From contig CALDOU010000054.1 in NCBI GenBank assembly GCA_937912175.1, positions 1 to 7,175 on the forward strand: a stretch of DNA of 7,175 nucleotides. Reading direction: 5' to 3'. This document shows, in pieces, positions 1-5,644 of this stretch. Made by a program: the position numbers and the translations under genes. The notes beneath the pieces were generated by a model, which saw nothing but the letters and a program-made list of their open reading frames with translations, had not been told where the DNA came from and did not search any database. This DNA is from an uncultured Clostridia bacterium (GTDB lineage Bacteria > Bacillota > Clostridia > Oscillospirales > Acutalibacteraceae). Each line of letters starts with the position of its first letter. The stretch's first letter is position 1.

Positions 1-45
1 TCTAAAATTTCGTCCCAACTTTTAGGAAAACAATTAGAAGAATAA
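1..45 (+). CDS. Possible C-terminal end of an upstream gene (partial)
   Basis: The first reading frame is open from the window edge for 14 codons, ending in LLGKQLEE and then TAA. The charged, helical C-terminus is plausible for a real protein, and the next gene's promoter begins 20 bp after the stop. The fragment is too short to recognise any family. No terminator hairpin follows it. A competing reading on the minus strand, from an ATG at 69-71 out of the window, is also open but has no ribosome binding site. Confidence 0.3.
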   Translation, partial: SKISSQLLGKQLEE

Positions 46-64
46 CAAAAAATTGTAAAAAGTG

Positions 65-93
65 TTGACATTTTTAAAAATATTATATAAAAT
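65..93 (+). promoter_or_regulatory. Vegetative (sigma-A type) promoter for the 255-residue hypothetical gene
   Basis: A perfect -35 hexamer TTGACA (65-70) is followed after 17 bp by TAAAAT (88-93), which matches the -10 consensus at five of six positions. Transcription would start near 100 and leave a leader of about 30 nt. A Shine-Dalgarno AAGGAG (115-120) lies 9 nt before the ATG at 130. Confidence 0.75.
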
Positions 94-129
94 TAATATA
101 AATTTATTTTATATAAGGAGTGATTTGTC

Positions 130-897
130 ATGATTAAAATTCCGCCTATTTCTATACCAAAAATTGAATTTACTTCCGATAAAAAACTTGAAATAACAGA
201 TGACACAAATACTGAAGTAAAAAATTTTAAAAACCTCAGGAATAAAGTACGTAAAGACTTAAAGGCCGATATCGCAAAAAATCTTGAAAAAATAGAAGAC
301 AAACACTATGCCAAAGACTTTTCAGAAGAACATTACGATAATAAAAGTAACGTTCCAAGAAGAAAATACAAATCACAATATTCTCTTTCTCCAACATTAT
401 TCGGCCAACAAAAATCTTTATATGAAGAAATAGAAAATCTTCACCAAGAATATATTAAATGGGCAAATGAAAGTGTTTTAAGTAAAAAAGCTATGGAGGA
501 TTTAAAAGAAATTAAAGAATACGATGAAAAATCCTATAATGAATTATTAAAACAATTTGAGCAAATAGGACCATCGCCAAAAATGGTTGAAAAAATAGAA
601 ACAACATTAAAAAGCTTAGAAAAAAAGCCGCCGCTTCCTCCAAGAAACCCAAGTAAAACAGCTAATTCCAAGCCTTCAAGATACGTTGATATTATTTCTA
701 AATTTATCATTCGTGAATATCCAAATTTAAAAAGATGGAATAAAAATATCGTTTCAATTATAGCTTCAAATGAAAACAACCTTAAAGCCAAATATCCTAA
801 TTCTATGAAATTTAAAGGTGCAAAAGGAATTTCCGATTTAAATAATGCGCATTCGGAAAAAGAAATCGAACAAATTATTAAAAAAATTGCCGACTAA
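130..897 (+). CDS. Hypothetical lysine-rich protein with a PPLPPR proline motif
   Basis: I do not recognise this 255-residue protein. It has a proline-rich start (MIKIPPISIPKIEF) and a long, highly charged, mostly helical region at about residues 20-165. Next comes a short proline segment, KKPPLPPRNPSK (about 165-176), and then a C-terminal part of about 75 residues (SRYVDIISKFI onward) that looks folded. There is no signal peptide or membrane segment, so a cytoplasmic or non-classically exported protein is expected. The start is well supported by AAGGAG nine bases upstream and by a near-consensus promoter. The gene stands alone, convergent with gpmI: its TAA directly abuts the gpmI stop codon with no bases between. 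The PPLPPR segment matches the class II SH3-ligand pattern PxxPxR, which is unusual in bacteria but could be chance. It could be a lineage-specific structural or secreted protein. The coding call is firm; the function is unknown. Confidence 0.85.
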   Translation: MIKIPPISIPKIEFTSDKKLEITDDTNTEVKNFKNLRNKVRKDLKADIAKNLEKIEDKHYAKDFSEEHYDNKSNVPRRKYKSQYSLSPTLFGQQKSLYEEIENLHQEYIKWANESVLSKKAMEDLKEIKEYDEKSYNELLKQFEQIGPSPKMVEKIETTLKSLEKKPPLPPRNPSKTANSKPSRYVDIISKFIIREYPNLKRWNKNIVSIIASNENNLKAKYPNSMKFKGAKGISDLNNAHSEKEIEQIIKKIAD

Positions 898-2412
898 TCA
901 TATAATTGATTGCCCCGACATTTCTCGGGGCTTTTTTATGCCCAATAATTTAAGAATAGTAGGAGAAATATCACAAAGCGAACAGTTTTCTTTAAGTTTT
1001 TTTGAAGTTCCGACCACCGCAAAAGGAACCTTATTAGATGTATGAGCGGTAAATGGATTTCCAAGATCATCTTTCATTTTTTCTGCATTTCCGTGGTCGG
1101 CTGTTATAATCGCAATTCCGTTATGCTCTTTTACTTGGTCAATCAAAATTCCAACACACTCATCAACCTTTTCTACCGCTTTAATCGCTGAATCCATGTT
1201 TCCGGTATGCCCCACCATATCGGGATTTGCAAAATTAACAACTATTAAATTATATTTTTCGGATTTTATCCCTTTTAAAACTTCTTCCGTTACTTGATTT
1301 GCGCTCATTTCGGGTGTCAAATCATAGGAATTGACTTTTAAAGAATTTACTATTACCCGCTCTTCGTTTTTATATGGCTTTTCAACTCCCCCATTAAAGA
1401 AAAACGTAACATGAGCGTATTTTTCGGTTTCGGCCACACGCAGTTGAGAAATACCACATTTAGATAAATACTCGCCCAAAGTATTTTTTAGAACTCTTGG
1501 TTTAAACGCTATGCTTACTTCGCTAAAAGAAGCATCATAACAAGTAAAACAACAGTATTTTCCAAAGCTTACGGTTTTTGTTTTTGAAACATCAGCAATA
1601 TCGGAAGTAAACATTTTTGTAATTTGGCGAGCTCTGTCAGGCCTGAAATTCAAACATATTATTCCGTCGTTTTTTTCTATTCCTTTATAATTTTCACGGA
1701 CACACGGAATAATAAATTCATCGGTAATATTATTTTCATAAGATTTTTCCATGGCTTTTTCGGCTTCCGACCAATTTGGACCTATTCCATACGCTATTGC
1801 ATCATACGCAAGGCGAGTCCTGCTCCAATTTTTATCTCTGTCCATAGCATAATAACGTCCGGAAACAGTTTCAATTTTTCCGATTTTATTTTCTTGCATA
1901 AATTTTTGAAGCTTTTTTACATACGATATACCTGATTTCGGGGCTGTATCCCGCCCGTCGGACCAAACATGAACGCAAACTTTGTTTAACCCGTAAGTCT
2001 TTGCCAATTTCAAAACCGCAAACCAATGATTAATATGGCTGTGAATACCGCCGTCCGATAAAAGTCCCATTAGGTGCAACGTGGAGTTTTTTTCTTTTAC
2101 AAATTTAATTATATTTATCAATTCTTCATTTTTATAAAAGCTATTATCATCAATACACTTATTAATATAAGTCAAATCTTGATAAACAATTCTTCCCGCA
2201 CCCATATTCAAGTGTCCGACTTCCGAATTACCCATTTGCCCTTTCGGTAACCCGACGTACTCACCCGAAGCAAAAAGTTCAGTATAGGGATTTTCTTTAA
2301 AAACTTTGTCTAAATGGAAAGTGTTGGCTTTGTAAACAGCATTACCCTCATTTTTTTCGCCTATTCCAAAACCATCCATAATAATAAGCAAAATCATTTT
2401 ATCGGCATTCAT
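898..2412 (-). CDS. gpmI: 2,3-bisphosphoglycerate-independent phosphoglycerate mutase
   Basis: This enzyme interconverts 3-phosphoglycerate and 2-phosphoglycerate in glycolysis and gluconeogenesis in the cytoplasm. At 504 residues it has the usual length of the Mn-dependent alkaline-phosphatase-superfamily enzyme. Visible signatures are MDGFG with metal-binding Asp13, QMGNSEVGH with the phosphorylated nucleophile Ser63, SDGGIHSH with His124, SDGRDT at about 151-156, FRPDRARQ (substrate arginines), ETEKYAHVTFFFNGG, DMVGHTGN, and ADHGNAEKM with further metal ligands. The C-terminus ends in PREMSGQSII. The start is ATG with AGAGGA about 7 nt upstream. It begins only 3 bp after the tpiA stop, so the two are cotranscribed and probably translationally coupled. 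No terminator is visible after its stop, so transcripts may run on antisense to the hypothetical gene. All expected catalytic motifs are intact. Confidence 0.98.
   Translation of the reverse strand: MNADKMILLIIMDGFGIGEKNEGNAVYKANTFHLDKVFKENPYTELFASGEYVGLPKGQMGNSEVGHLNMGAGRIVYQDLTYINKCIDDNSFYKNEELINIIKFVKEKNSTLHLMGLLSDGGIHSHINHWFAVLKLAKTYGLNKVCVHVWSDGRDTAPKSGISYVKKLQKFMQENKIGKIETVSGRYYAMDRDKNWSRTRLAYDAIAYGIGPNWSEAEKAMEKSYENNITDEFIIPCVRENYKGIEKNDGIICLNFRPDRARQITKMFTSDIADVSKTKTVSFGKYCCFTCYDASFSEVSIAFKPRVLKNTLGEYLSKCGISQLRVAETEKYAHVTFFFNGGVEKPYKNEERVIVNSLKVNSYDLTPEMSANQVTEEVLKGIKSEKYNLIVVNFANPDMVGHTGNMDSAIKAVEKVDECVGILIDQVKEHNGIAIITADHGNAEKMKDDLGNPFTAHTSNKVPFAVVGTSKKLKENCSLCDISPTILKLLGIKKPREMSGQSII
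912..937 (+). terminator. Rho-independent terminator of the hypothetical gene, inside the gpmI coding sequence
   Basis: A perfect 7-bp GC-rich stem, GCCCCGA (912-918) with TCGGGGC (925-931), closes a 6-nt loop and is followed by six T residues (932-937) on the + strand. It lies 15 bp after the TAA at 895-897. The same bases encode the conserved C-terminal KPREMSG segment of GpmI on the opposite strand. No T-tract follows the hairpin on the minus strand, so it should stop only + strand transcripts. Confidence 0.9.
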
Positions 2413-2415
2413 AAT

Positions 2416-3183
2416 TTATTCCTCTGTGCTTTCAGCTTGAATTATAATTTTCAAAAATTTTTCGGGATTTAACGCCGCTCCTCCGATAAGTCCACCGTCA
2501 ATATTCGGAATACTCAAAAACTTTTCGGCGTTATTTTCATTCATGGAGCCGCCATAAAGTAGCGTTATGCTTTCGGCAACATCATTTCCATAAGTTAAAA
2601 TTAAATAATCACGAATCGCCTTAAACATTTTCCGTGCATCGTCGGGCTCCGCCGTTTTGCCCGTACCTATTGCCCAAATGGGTTCATACGCAATTACAAT
2701 ACTTTTCAAACAAGAAACTTCCAAACCTTTTAATGCGGATTTTATTTGATTAACAACCACCGCTTCTTCTTCACCGATATTTCTTTCTACTTCTGTTTCT
2801 CCAACACAAATAATTGGTATAATCTTATTTTTCAAAGCGCTTTTAACTTTTTTATTTATCATTTCATCTGTTTCATTAAAATATTTACGTCGCTCACTGT
2901 GTCCCAAAATAACATAATCAACATTTAAATCCGAAAGCATAGCGGCTGAAACTTCGCCCGTAAAAGCACCTTCATTTTCAAAATGACAGTTTTGAGCTCC
3001 GATTTTTACATTGTTTTTGTGACATAAATCAATCATGGAGTTCAAGCATAAAAAAGAAGGACAAATTACCACACCGCATTTAAATTGATTTTTTAATGAA
3101 AGAAATTTTTTAATAAAATCCTGTGACTCTTGAACCGTTTTATTCATTTTCCAATTAGCAACAATAAGTTTTTTGATGTTCAT
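2416..3183 (-). CDS. tpiA: Triosephosphate isomerase
   Basis: The enzyme interconverts dihydroxyacetone phosphate and glyceraldehyde 3-phosphate in the cytoplasm. From the ATG at 3183 the product is 255 residues, a typical length, beginning MNIKKLIVANWKMNKT. Catalytic residues fall at the textbook positions: Asn10 and Lys12 in ANWKMNK, the electrophile His95 in ILGHSERR, and the base Glu167 in AYEPIWAIGTGKT (flexible loop 6). The phosphate-binding LYGGSM and GGLIGGAAL motifs follow. A longer reading starts at a GTG four codons upstream (3193-3195), but that GTG is part of the Shine-Dalgarno GAGGTGA, which sits 8 nt before the ATG, so the ATG is preferred. The gene lies just downstream of a terminator and 3 bp before gpmI. 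It is separated from pgk by two unrelated small genes. Confidence 0.98.
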   Translation of the reverse strand: MNIKKLIVANWKMNKTVQESQDFIKKFLSLKNQFKCGVVICPSFLCLNSMIDLCHKNNVKIGAQNCHFENEGAFTGEVSAAMLSDLNVDYVILGHSERRKYFNETDEMINKKVKSALKNKIIPIICVGETEVERNIGEEEAVVVNQIKSALKGLEVSCLKSIVIAYEPIWAIGTGKTAEPDDARKMFKAIRDYLILTYGNDVAESITLLYGGSMNENNAEKFLSIPNIDGGLIGGAALNPEKFLKIIIQAESTEE

Positions 3184-3191
3184 CAAACTTT

Positions 3192-3198
3192 TCACCTC
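3192..3198 (-). promoter_or_regulatory. Ribosome binding site that fixes the tpiA start
   Basis: On the minus strand GAGGTGA is an excellent match to the 16S anti-Shine-Dalgarno, spaced 8 nt from the ATG at 3181-3183. It contains the in-frame GTG (3193-3195) that would otherwise look like an upstream start. No ribosome binding site precedes that GTG. Confidence 0.8.
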
Positions 3199-3214
3199 AT
3201 ATTAATCAATATGA
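3197..3214 (-). repeat. Small perfect inverted repeat before the tpiA ribosome binding site
   Basis: Seven-base arms (TCATATT at 3197-3203 and AATATGA at 3208-3214) flank a 4-base centre. The repeat lies between a TATAAT-like hexamer (minus strand, 3217-3222) and the Shine-Dalgarno, and it overlaps the first bases of that site. It could be an operator or a weak RNA hairpin. It is AT-rich, so chance is a real alternative. Confidence 0.4.
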
Positions 3215-3216
3215 TT

Positions 3217-3222
3217 ATTATA
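3217..3222 (-). promoter_or_regulatory. Possible -10 element for tpiA-gpmI
   Basis: A perfect TATAAT lies between the upstream terminator and tpiA on the minus strand. tpiA needs its own promoter if that terminator works. The position 17 bp further upstream holds only a T-run (the terminator's own tract), so no good -35 is present. The call rests on one hexamer and the genetic context. Confidence 0.4.
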
Positions 3223-3235
3223 AATTAAAAACACA

Positions 3236-3263
3236 AATAAAAAAAGCCGACCATTCGGTCGGC
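3236..3263 (-). terminator. Rho-independent terminator after the 123-residue double-glycine gene
   Basis: On the minus strand a perfect 7-bp stem, GCCGACC with GGTCGGC (3246-3252 and 3257-3263), closes a 4-base loop and runs into TTTTTTTATT. It begins about 28 nt after the TAG of the small gene and separates it from tpiA. Confidence 0.9.
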
Positions 3264-3290
3264 AAGTATTAAGGGTAGTTACTATTTTTT

Positions 3291-3662
3291 CTACCGTGCT
3301 AAATAATCTTCGGCTTCCTCTCGCGCAATTTCATCCGCACTACGTCTATGTTTTTTTTTCGGTTTTGTTTCTGGTGTTGCGTCTCCTTCGACTGGTGGTT
3401 GTGCTGCTGCTGCTCCTGCAACTAATGGTTGTGCTGCTGGTGGTTGTGCTGGTGGTTTTGCTCTTCCTTCAGATTGACCCGGGTGATAATGTTTATAAAG
3501 ACCATATCCGCCGCCCGCAAGTGCCACTAAACCAAGGGCACTAAATAATAAACCCTTTTGTTTTTTTGACAGTCCGCCTATGGCTTTATCAAGTTCTTCT
3601 TCGCTAAGACCTTTCATGAATTCGCCAAGAGCTTCACGAGTTTCGTTATTAATTTCTGCCAT
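3291..3662 (-). CDS. Small membrane protein with double-glycine leader and Ala/Pro-rich tail
   Basis: This 123-residue protein has no family I can name. Residues 1-30 resemble a double-glycine leader as in bacteriocin and other RiPP precursors: acidic and helical, ending GLSEEELDKAIGG with GG at 29-30. After that come a basic LSKKQK and one hydrophobic helix (about 37-57, glycine-rich at its end). The tail is rich in alanine and proline (about 68-92, AQPP-like repeats), followed by a basic KKKHRR (about 102-107) and an acidic helix. The neighbouring gene at 3786-4217 shares the N-terminal half, including AxGGLxxKQK, but not the tail. It has its own promoter, a Shine-Dalgarno AAAGGAAG about 8 nt before the ATG, and its own terminator. 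If cleaved after GG, about 93 residues would remain, longer than usual for bacteriocins. Export by a peptidase-containing ABC transporter is inference, and no such gene is visible. A membrane-anchored surface or structural protein is an alternative. Confidence 0.85.
   Translation of the reverse strand: MAEINNETREALGEFMKGLSEEELDKAIGGLSKKQKGLLFSALGLVALAGGGYGLYKHYHPGQSEGRAKPPAQPPAAQPLVAGAAAAQPPVEGDATPETKPKKKHRRSADEIAREEAEDYLAR
3391..3458. repeat. Imperfect GC-richer tandem repeat encoding the Ala/Pro tail
   Basis: On the + strand, 3391-3410 and 3421-3440 match at 17 of 20 bases, and GTGGTTGTGCTGGTGG (3440-3455) repeats the core again. Together they encode AQPP-like units in the 123-residue protein. 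The patch stands out from the AT-rich surroundings and could change length by slippage. Confidence 0.6.
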
Positions 3663-3714
3663 GTTACATACTTCCTTTCTAATTTTAAAATATTTTTTGG
3701 TGTTGCTGACTATA

Positions 3715-3742
3715 ATTATAAACTTATTTTTATTTTTGTCAA
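3715..3742 (-). promoter_or_regulatory. Consensus promoter of the 123-residue double-glycine gene
   Basis: On the minus strand perfect TTGACA (3737-3742) and perfect TATAAT (3715-3720) are separated by 16 bp. Transcription would start near 3708, giving a leader of about 46 nt. This is among the strongest-looking promoters in the window, so high vegetative expression is expected. Confidence 0.8.
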
Positions 3743-3773
3743 CACTTTTTATAAATTATTTTTCAGATATGGT

Positions 3774-3793
3774 AGAAATAAAAATTTATTTCT
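3774..3793 (-). repeat. AT-rich inverted repeat over the stop codon of the 143-residue gene
   Basis: Nine-base perfect arms (AGAAATAAA and TTTATTTCT) flank a 2-base centre and span the TAA at 3786-3788. No T-tract follows on the minus strand and the stem has almost no GC, so it is a poor terminator. It might be a weak end signal, or chance in AT-rich DNA. Confidence 0.35.
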
Positions 3794-4217
3794 TATCTTG
3801 CGGGATTGTAGCCAGCTCTTGTGCATCATTATTTGGAACAAGTTTGTTACCCCAGATCGAGTTTCTTATGAATCTCATCGGCGAATGTTCGAGATGAGTT
3901 TTGCCTCTATGATAAAGTTTGTTGTCTATAATTACGTAATCGGGTTTTAATGTAGTACCGTTTTCCTCATAGTATTGGGACAAGTCAACTTTTTTCGGTT
4001 TCCCATTTCCTATTAAGCTTCCCACTGCACTTTTAATAGACGGAGTAAGCATAAACCCTACACCCACAGGAACCAGTATCCCCATAGCAATCAAACACGC
4101 TTTTTGTTTGCGAGTAAGTCCGCCGACGGCTTGTTCAAGGTCTTTTTCATCAAGCTTGCTCAATAATGCCTTAACGGCCTCTTGATTTTCTTTACTATTC
4201 ATATCTTTTTCACTCAT
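3786..4217 (-). CDS. Small membrane protein with double-glycine leader
   Basis: This 143-residue protein is a paralogue of the next gene downstream (3291-3662) over its N-terminal half. The leader-like part (about 1-33) ends KLDEKDLEQAVGG with GG at 32-33, fitting the acidic, amphipathic leader pattern of double-glycine peptides. It is followed by LTRKQKA and a single membrane helix (about 40-58, CLIAMGILVPVGVGFML). The rest (about 70-143) is polar and looks folded, with VDLSQYYEENG, KPDYVIIDNKLYHRGK and HSPMRFIRNSIWGNKLVP, and does not resemble its paralogue's tail. The start is ATG with AAGGAG 7 nt upstream, behind its own promoter. No strong terminator follows, so some readthrough into the downstream paralogue is possible. 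If processed after GG, about 110 residues remain. Whether this is a RiPP-like precursor, an exported protein or simply a membrane protein cannot be decided here. Confidence 0.85.
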   Translation of the reverse strand: MSEKDMNSKENQEAVKALLSKLDEKDLEQAVGGLTRKQKACLIAMGILVPVGVGFMLTPSIKSAVGSLIGNGKPKKVDLSQYYEENGTTLKPDYVIIDNKLYHRGKTHLEHSPMRFIRNSIWGNKLVPNNDAQELATIPQDKK

Positions 4218-4224
4218 AATAATG

Positions 4225-4230
4225 CTCCTT
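4225..4230 (-). promoter_or_regulatory. Ribosome binding site of the 143-residue gene
   Basis: AAGGAG on the minus strand lies 7 nt before the ATG at 4215-4217. It supports the first methionine rather than Met6. Confidence 0.7.
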
Positions 4231-4251
4231 CCAAATGTAAATTTTAATTCA

Positions 4252-4279
4252 ATTTTACCACCTTTTTATAAAAAGTCAA
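4252..4279 (-). promoter_or_regulatory. Promoter of the 143-residue double-glycine gene
   Basis: On the minus strand TTGACT (4274-4279) and TAAAAT (4252-4257) each match consensus at five of six bases and are spaced 16 bp apart. This is the same spacing as the paralogue's promoter, and it lies after the pgk terminator. Confidence 0.7.
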
Positions 4280-4333
4280 TTATTTTTAAAAAATATCGCA
4301 TAAAATATATGACAATTTTTACTTTTTTAATAC

Positions 4334-4363
4334 AAAAAATCTTCATACATAAAGCATGAAGAT
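4334..4363 (-). terminator. Rho-independent terminator of pgk
   Basis: On the minus strand a 10-bp stem with one G-T wobble (ATCTTCATGC with GTATGAAGAT, 4339-4348 and 4354-4363) closes a 5-base loop and runs into TTTTTT. It starts 15 nt after the pgk stop. A T-run also follows on the + strand, so it could act in both directions. Confidence 0.85.
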
Positions 4364-4378
4364 AATTTTTTTATAATT

Positions 4379-5572
4379 TTATTTATTTTCCAAAGCTTCC
4401 AATCCCGGGAGAGGTTTACCTTCAATAAATTTTAAAGTTGCTCCTCCGCCTGTTGAAATATGTGTTATTTTATCCGCAAATCCCGATTGATATACGGCCG
4501 CCGCGGAATCACCTCCGCCAATAATCGAAACCGCTCCGCTTTCGGCTATTGATTTTGCGACCGAATATGTTCCTCCCGCAAAATTTTCCCATTCAAAAAC
4601 ACCCATCGGTCCATTCCAAATCACTGTTTTGGCTTCTGAAATAACCTCATCAAATAATCGGCAAGATTTGGGGCCAATATCCAAACCCATCCAACCTTCG
4701 GAAATTTTATCGGTACCTACAATTTTAAATTCCGCATCTGCACGATATTCTTTGGCAATTTTTACATCAATCGGCAAAATAACTTTAACGTTTTTATCTT
4801 TTGCTTTCGCCATAATATCTTTAGCCACGGTAATTTTATCGCTTTCGCAAATAGAATCTCCAATCGAATAACCCAATGCATTGGTAAAAGTATAGGACAT
4901 TCCACCGCCTAAAATAAGTACATCGATTTTATCCAAAAGAGCTTCTATTACTCCTATTTTATCGGAAACTTTTGCTCCTCCCATTATTGCCACAAAAGGC
5001 CGATTTGGGGATTTTAAAGATTTGGAAATAACCGTAAGTTCTTTTTCAATTAATAATCCACACACCGAAGGTAAGTATTTTGCAATCCCGGCAGTTGAAG
5101 CGTGGGCTCTATGACAAGTTCCAAATGCGTCATTAACATAAACATCCGCAAAAGAAGCTAATTTTTTTGCAAAATTTTCTTCGTTTTGCTTTTCACCGGG
5201 TTCAAATCTTATGTTTTCCAGCATACATATATCCCCGTTATTTAAAGAAGAAACTGTTTTTTGAGCATCGGGGCCCACTATATCTTTAGTCAATTTAATT
5301 TCTTTATTAAGAACTTTCGAAAGATACTTGGCAACTGGAGCCAAAGAAAATTTTTGAACATATCCGTCCGTAGGTCTTCCAAGATGAGAACACAAAATAA
5401 TTTTTGCATTTTTATTTAAAAGATAATTTATGGTTTTAAGTGACTCGTCAATTCTCTTGGTATCTGTTATATTACCGTTATCATCTAACGGAACATTAAA
5501 ATCACACCTTAAAAAAACGGTTTTACCGGAAACATCTATATGCTTTAATGTTTTTTTATTGAGATAATTCAA
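4379..5572 (-). CDS. pgk: Phosphoglycerate kinase
   Basis: The enzyme transfers phosphate between 1,3-bisphosphoglycerate and ADP, a substrate-level ATP-forming step of glycolysis in the cytoplasm. At 397 residues it has the normal bacterial length. Visible signatures are RCDFNVPLD with substrate residues Asp24 and Asn26, CSHLGRPTDG, HRAHASTAG, GGAKVSDKIGVI, LILGGGMSYTF, GPMGVFEWENFAGGT (nucleotide side), IGGGDSAAAV, and STGGGATLKFIEGKPLPGL near the C-terminus. The start codon is TTG (5570-5572), preceded at 8 nt by AAAGGA. A TGA lies immediately upstream in frame and the family's usual N-terminus begins here, so no other start fits. It has its own promoter and terminator. gapA, often next to pgk in Firmicutes, is absent: the upstream neighbour is an AbrB-like gene, and downstream tpiA is displaced by two small genes. 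Confidence 0.98.
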   Translation of the reverse strand: MNYLNKKTLKHIDVSGKTVFLRCDFNVPLDDNGNITDTKRIDESLKTINYLLNKNAKIILCSHLGRPTDGYVQKFSLAPVAKYLSKVLNKEIKLTKDIVGPDAQKTVSSLNNGDICMLENIRFEPGEKQNEENFAKKLASFADVYVNDAFGTCHRAHASTAGIAKYLPSVCGLLIEKELTVISKSLKSPNRPFVAIMGGAKVSDKIGVIEALLDKIDVLILGGGMSYTFTNALGYSIGDSICESDKITVAKDIMAKAKDKNVKVILPIDVKIAKEYRADAEFKIVGTDKISEGWMGLDIGPKSCRLFDEVISEAKTVIWNGPMGVFEWENFAGGTYSVAKSIAESGAVSIIGGGDSAAAVYQSGFADKITHISTGGGATLKFIEGKPLPGLEALENK

Positions 5573-5586
5573 TCAAAACATCCTTT
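5570..5586 (-). promoter_or_regulatory. TTG start and ribosome binding site of pgk, with an adjoining ATG-TTT-TGA
   Basis: On the minus strand AAAGGA (5581-5586) is spaced 8 nt from the TTG start. Within that spacing is ATG-TTT-TGA, a two-codon reading frame whose stop abuts the TTG. The ATG overlaps the ribosome binding site itself, so it is unlikely to initiate. Confidence 0.65.
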
Positions 5587-5644
5587 CTCAACTTAAAAAT
5601 CTAAAAACCAAATATATTTTTAAAACATTTATGCTATACAAACA

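Noticed and set aside
1624..1935. Open + strand frame of about 100 codons inside gpmI
   Set aside because: gpmI is intact with all catalytic motifs on the other strand, and the + frame has no ribosome binding site or recognisable sequence.
3184..3195. GTG start giving a 259-residue TpiA
   Set aside because: The GTG is part of the GAGGTGA ribosome binding site of the ATG at 3181-3183, and no other such site precedes it. The shorter protein puts His95 and Glu167 at family positions.
3273..3295. Second GGTAG/CTACC hairpin next to the tpiA-side terminator
   Set aside because: Only 5 bp with a long loop and no T-tract; the strong terminator at 3236-3263 explains the region.
3296..3544. Open + strand frame with a striking Leu/Val-rich run, like a membrane peptide
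   Set aside because: It is the antisense of the Ala/Pro-rich gene: GCN and CCN codons read in reverse give hydrophobic codons. The real gene on the minus strand has a promoter, ribosome binding site and terminator.
3580..3897. Open + strand frame spanning the gap between the two small genes
   Set aside because: It overlaps both minus strand genes and the consensus promoter between them. Its start is antisense to the double-glycine leader and it has no ribosome binding site.
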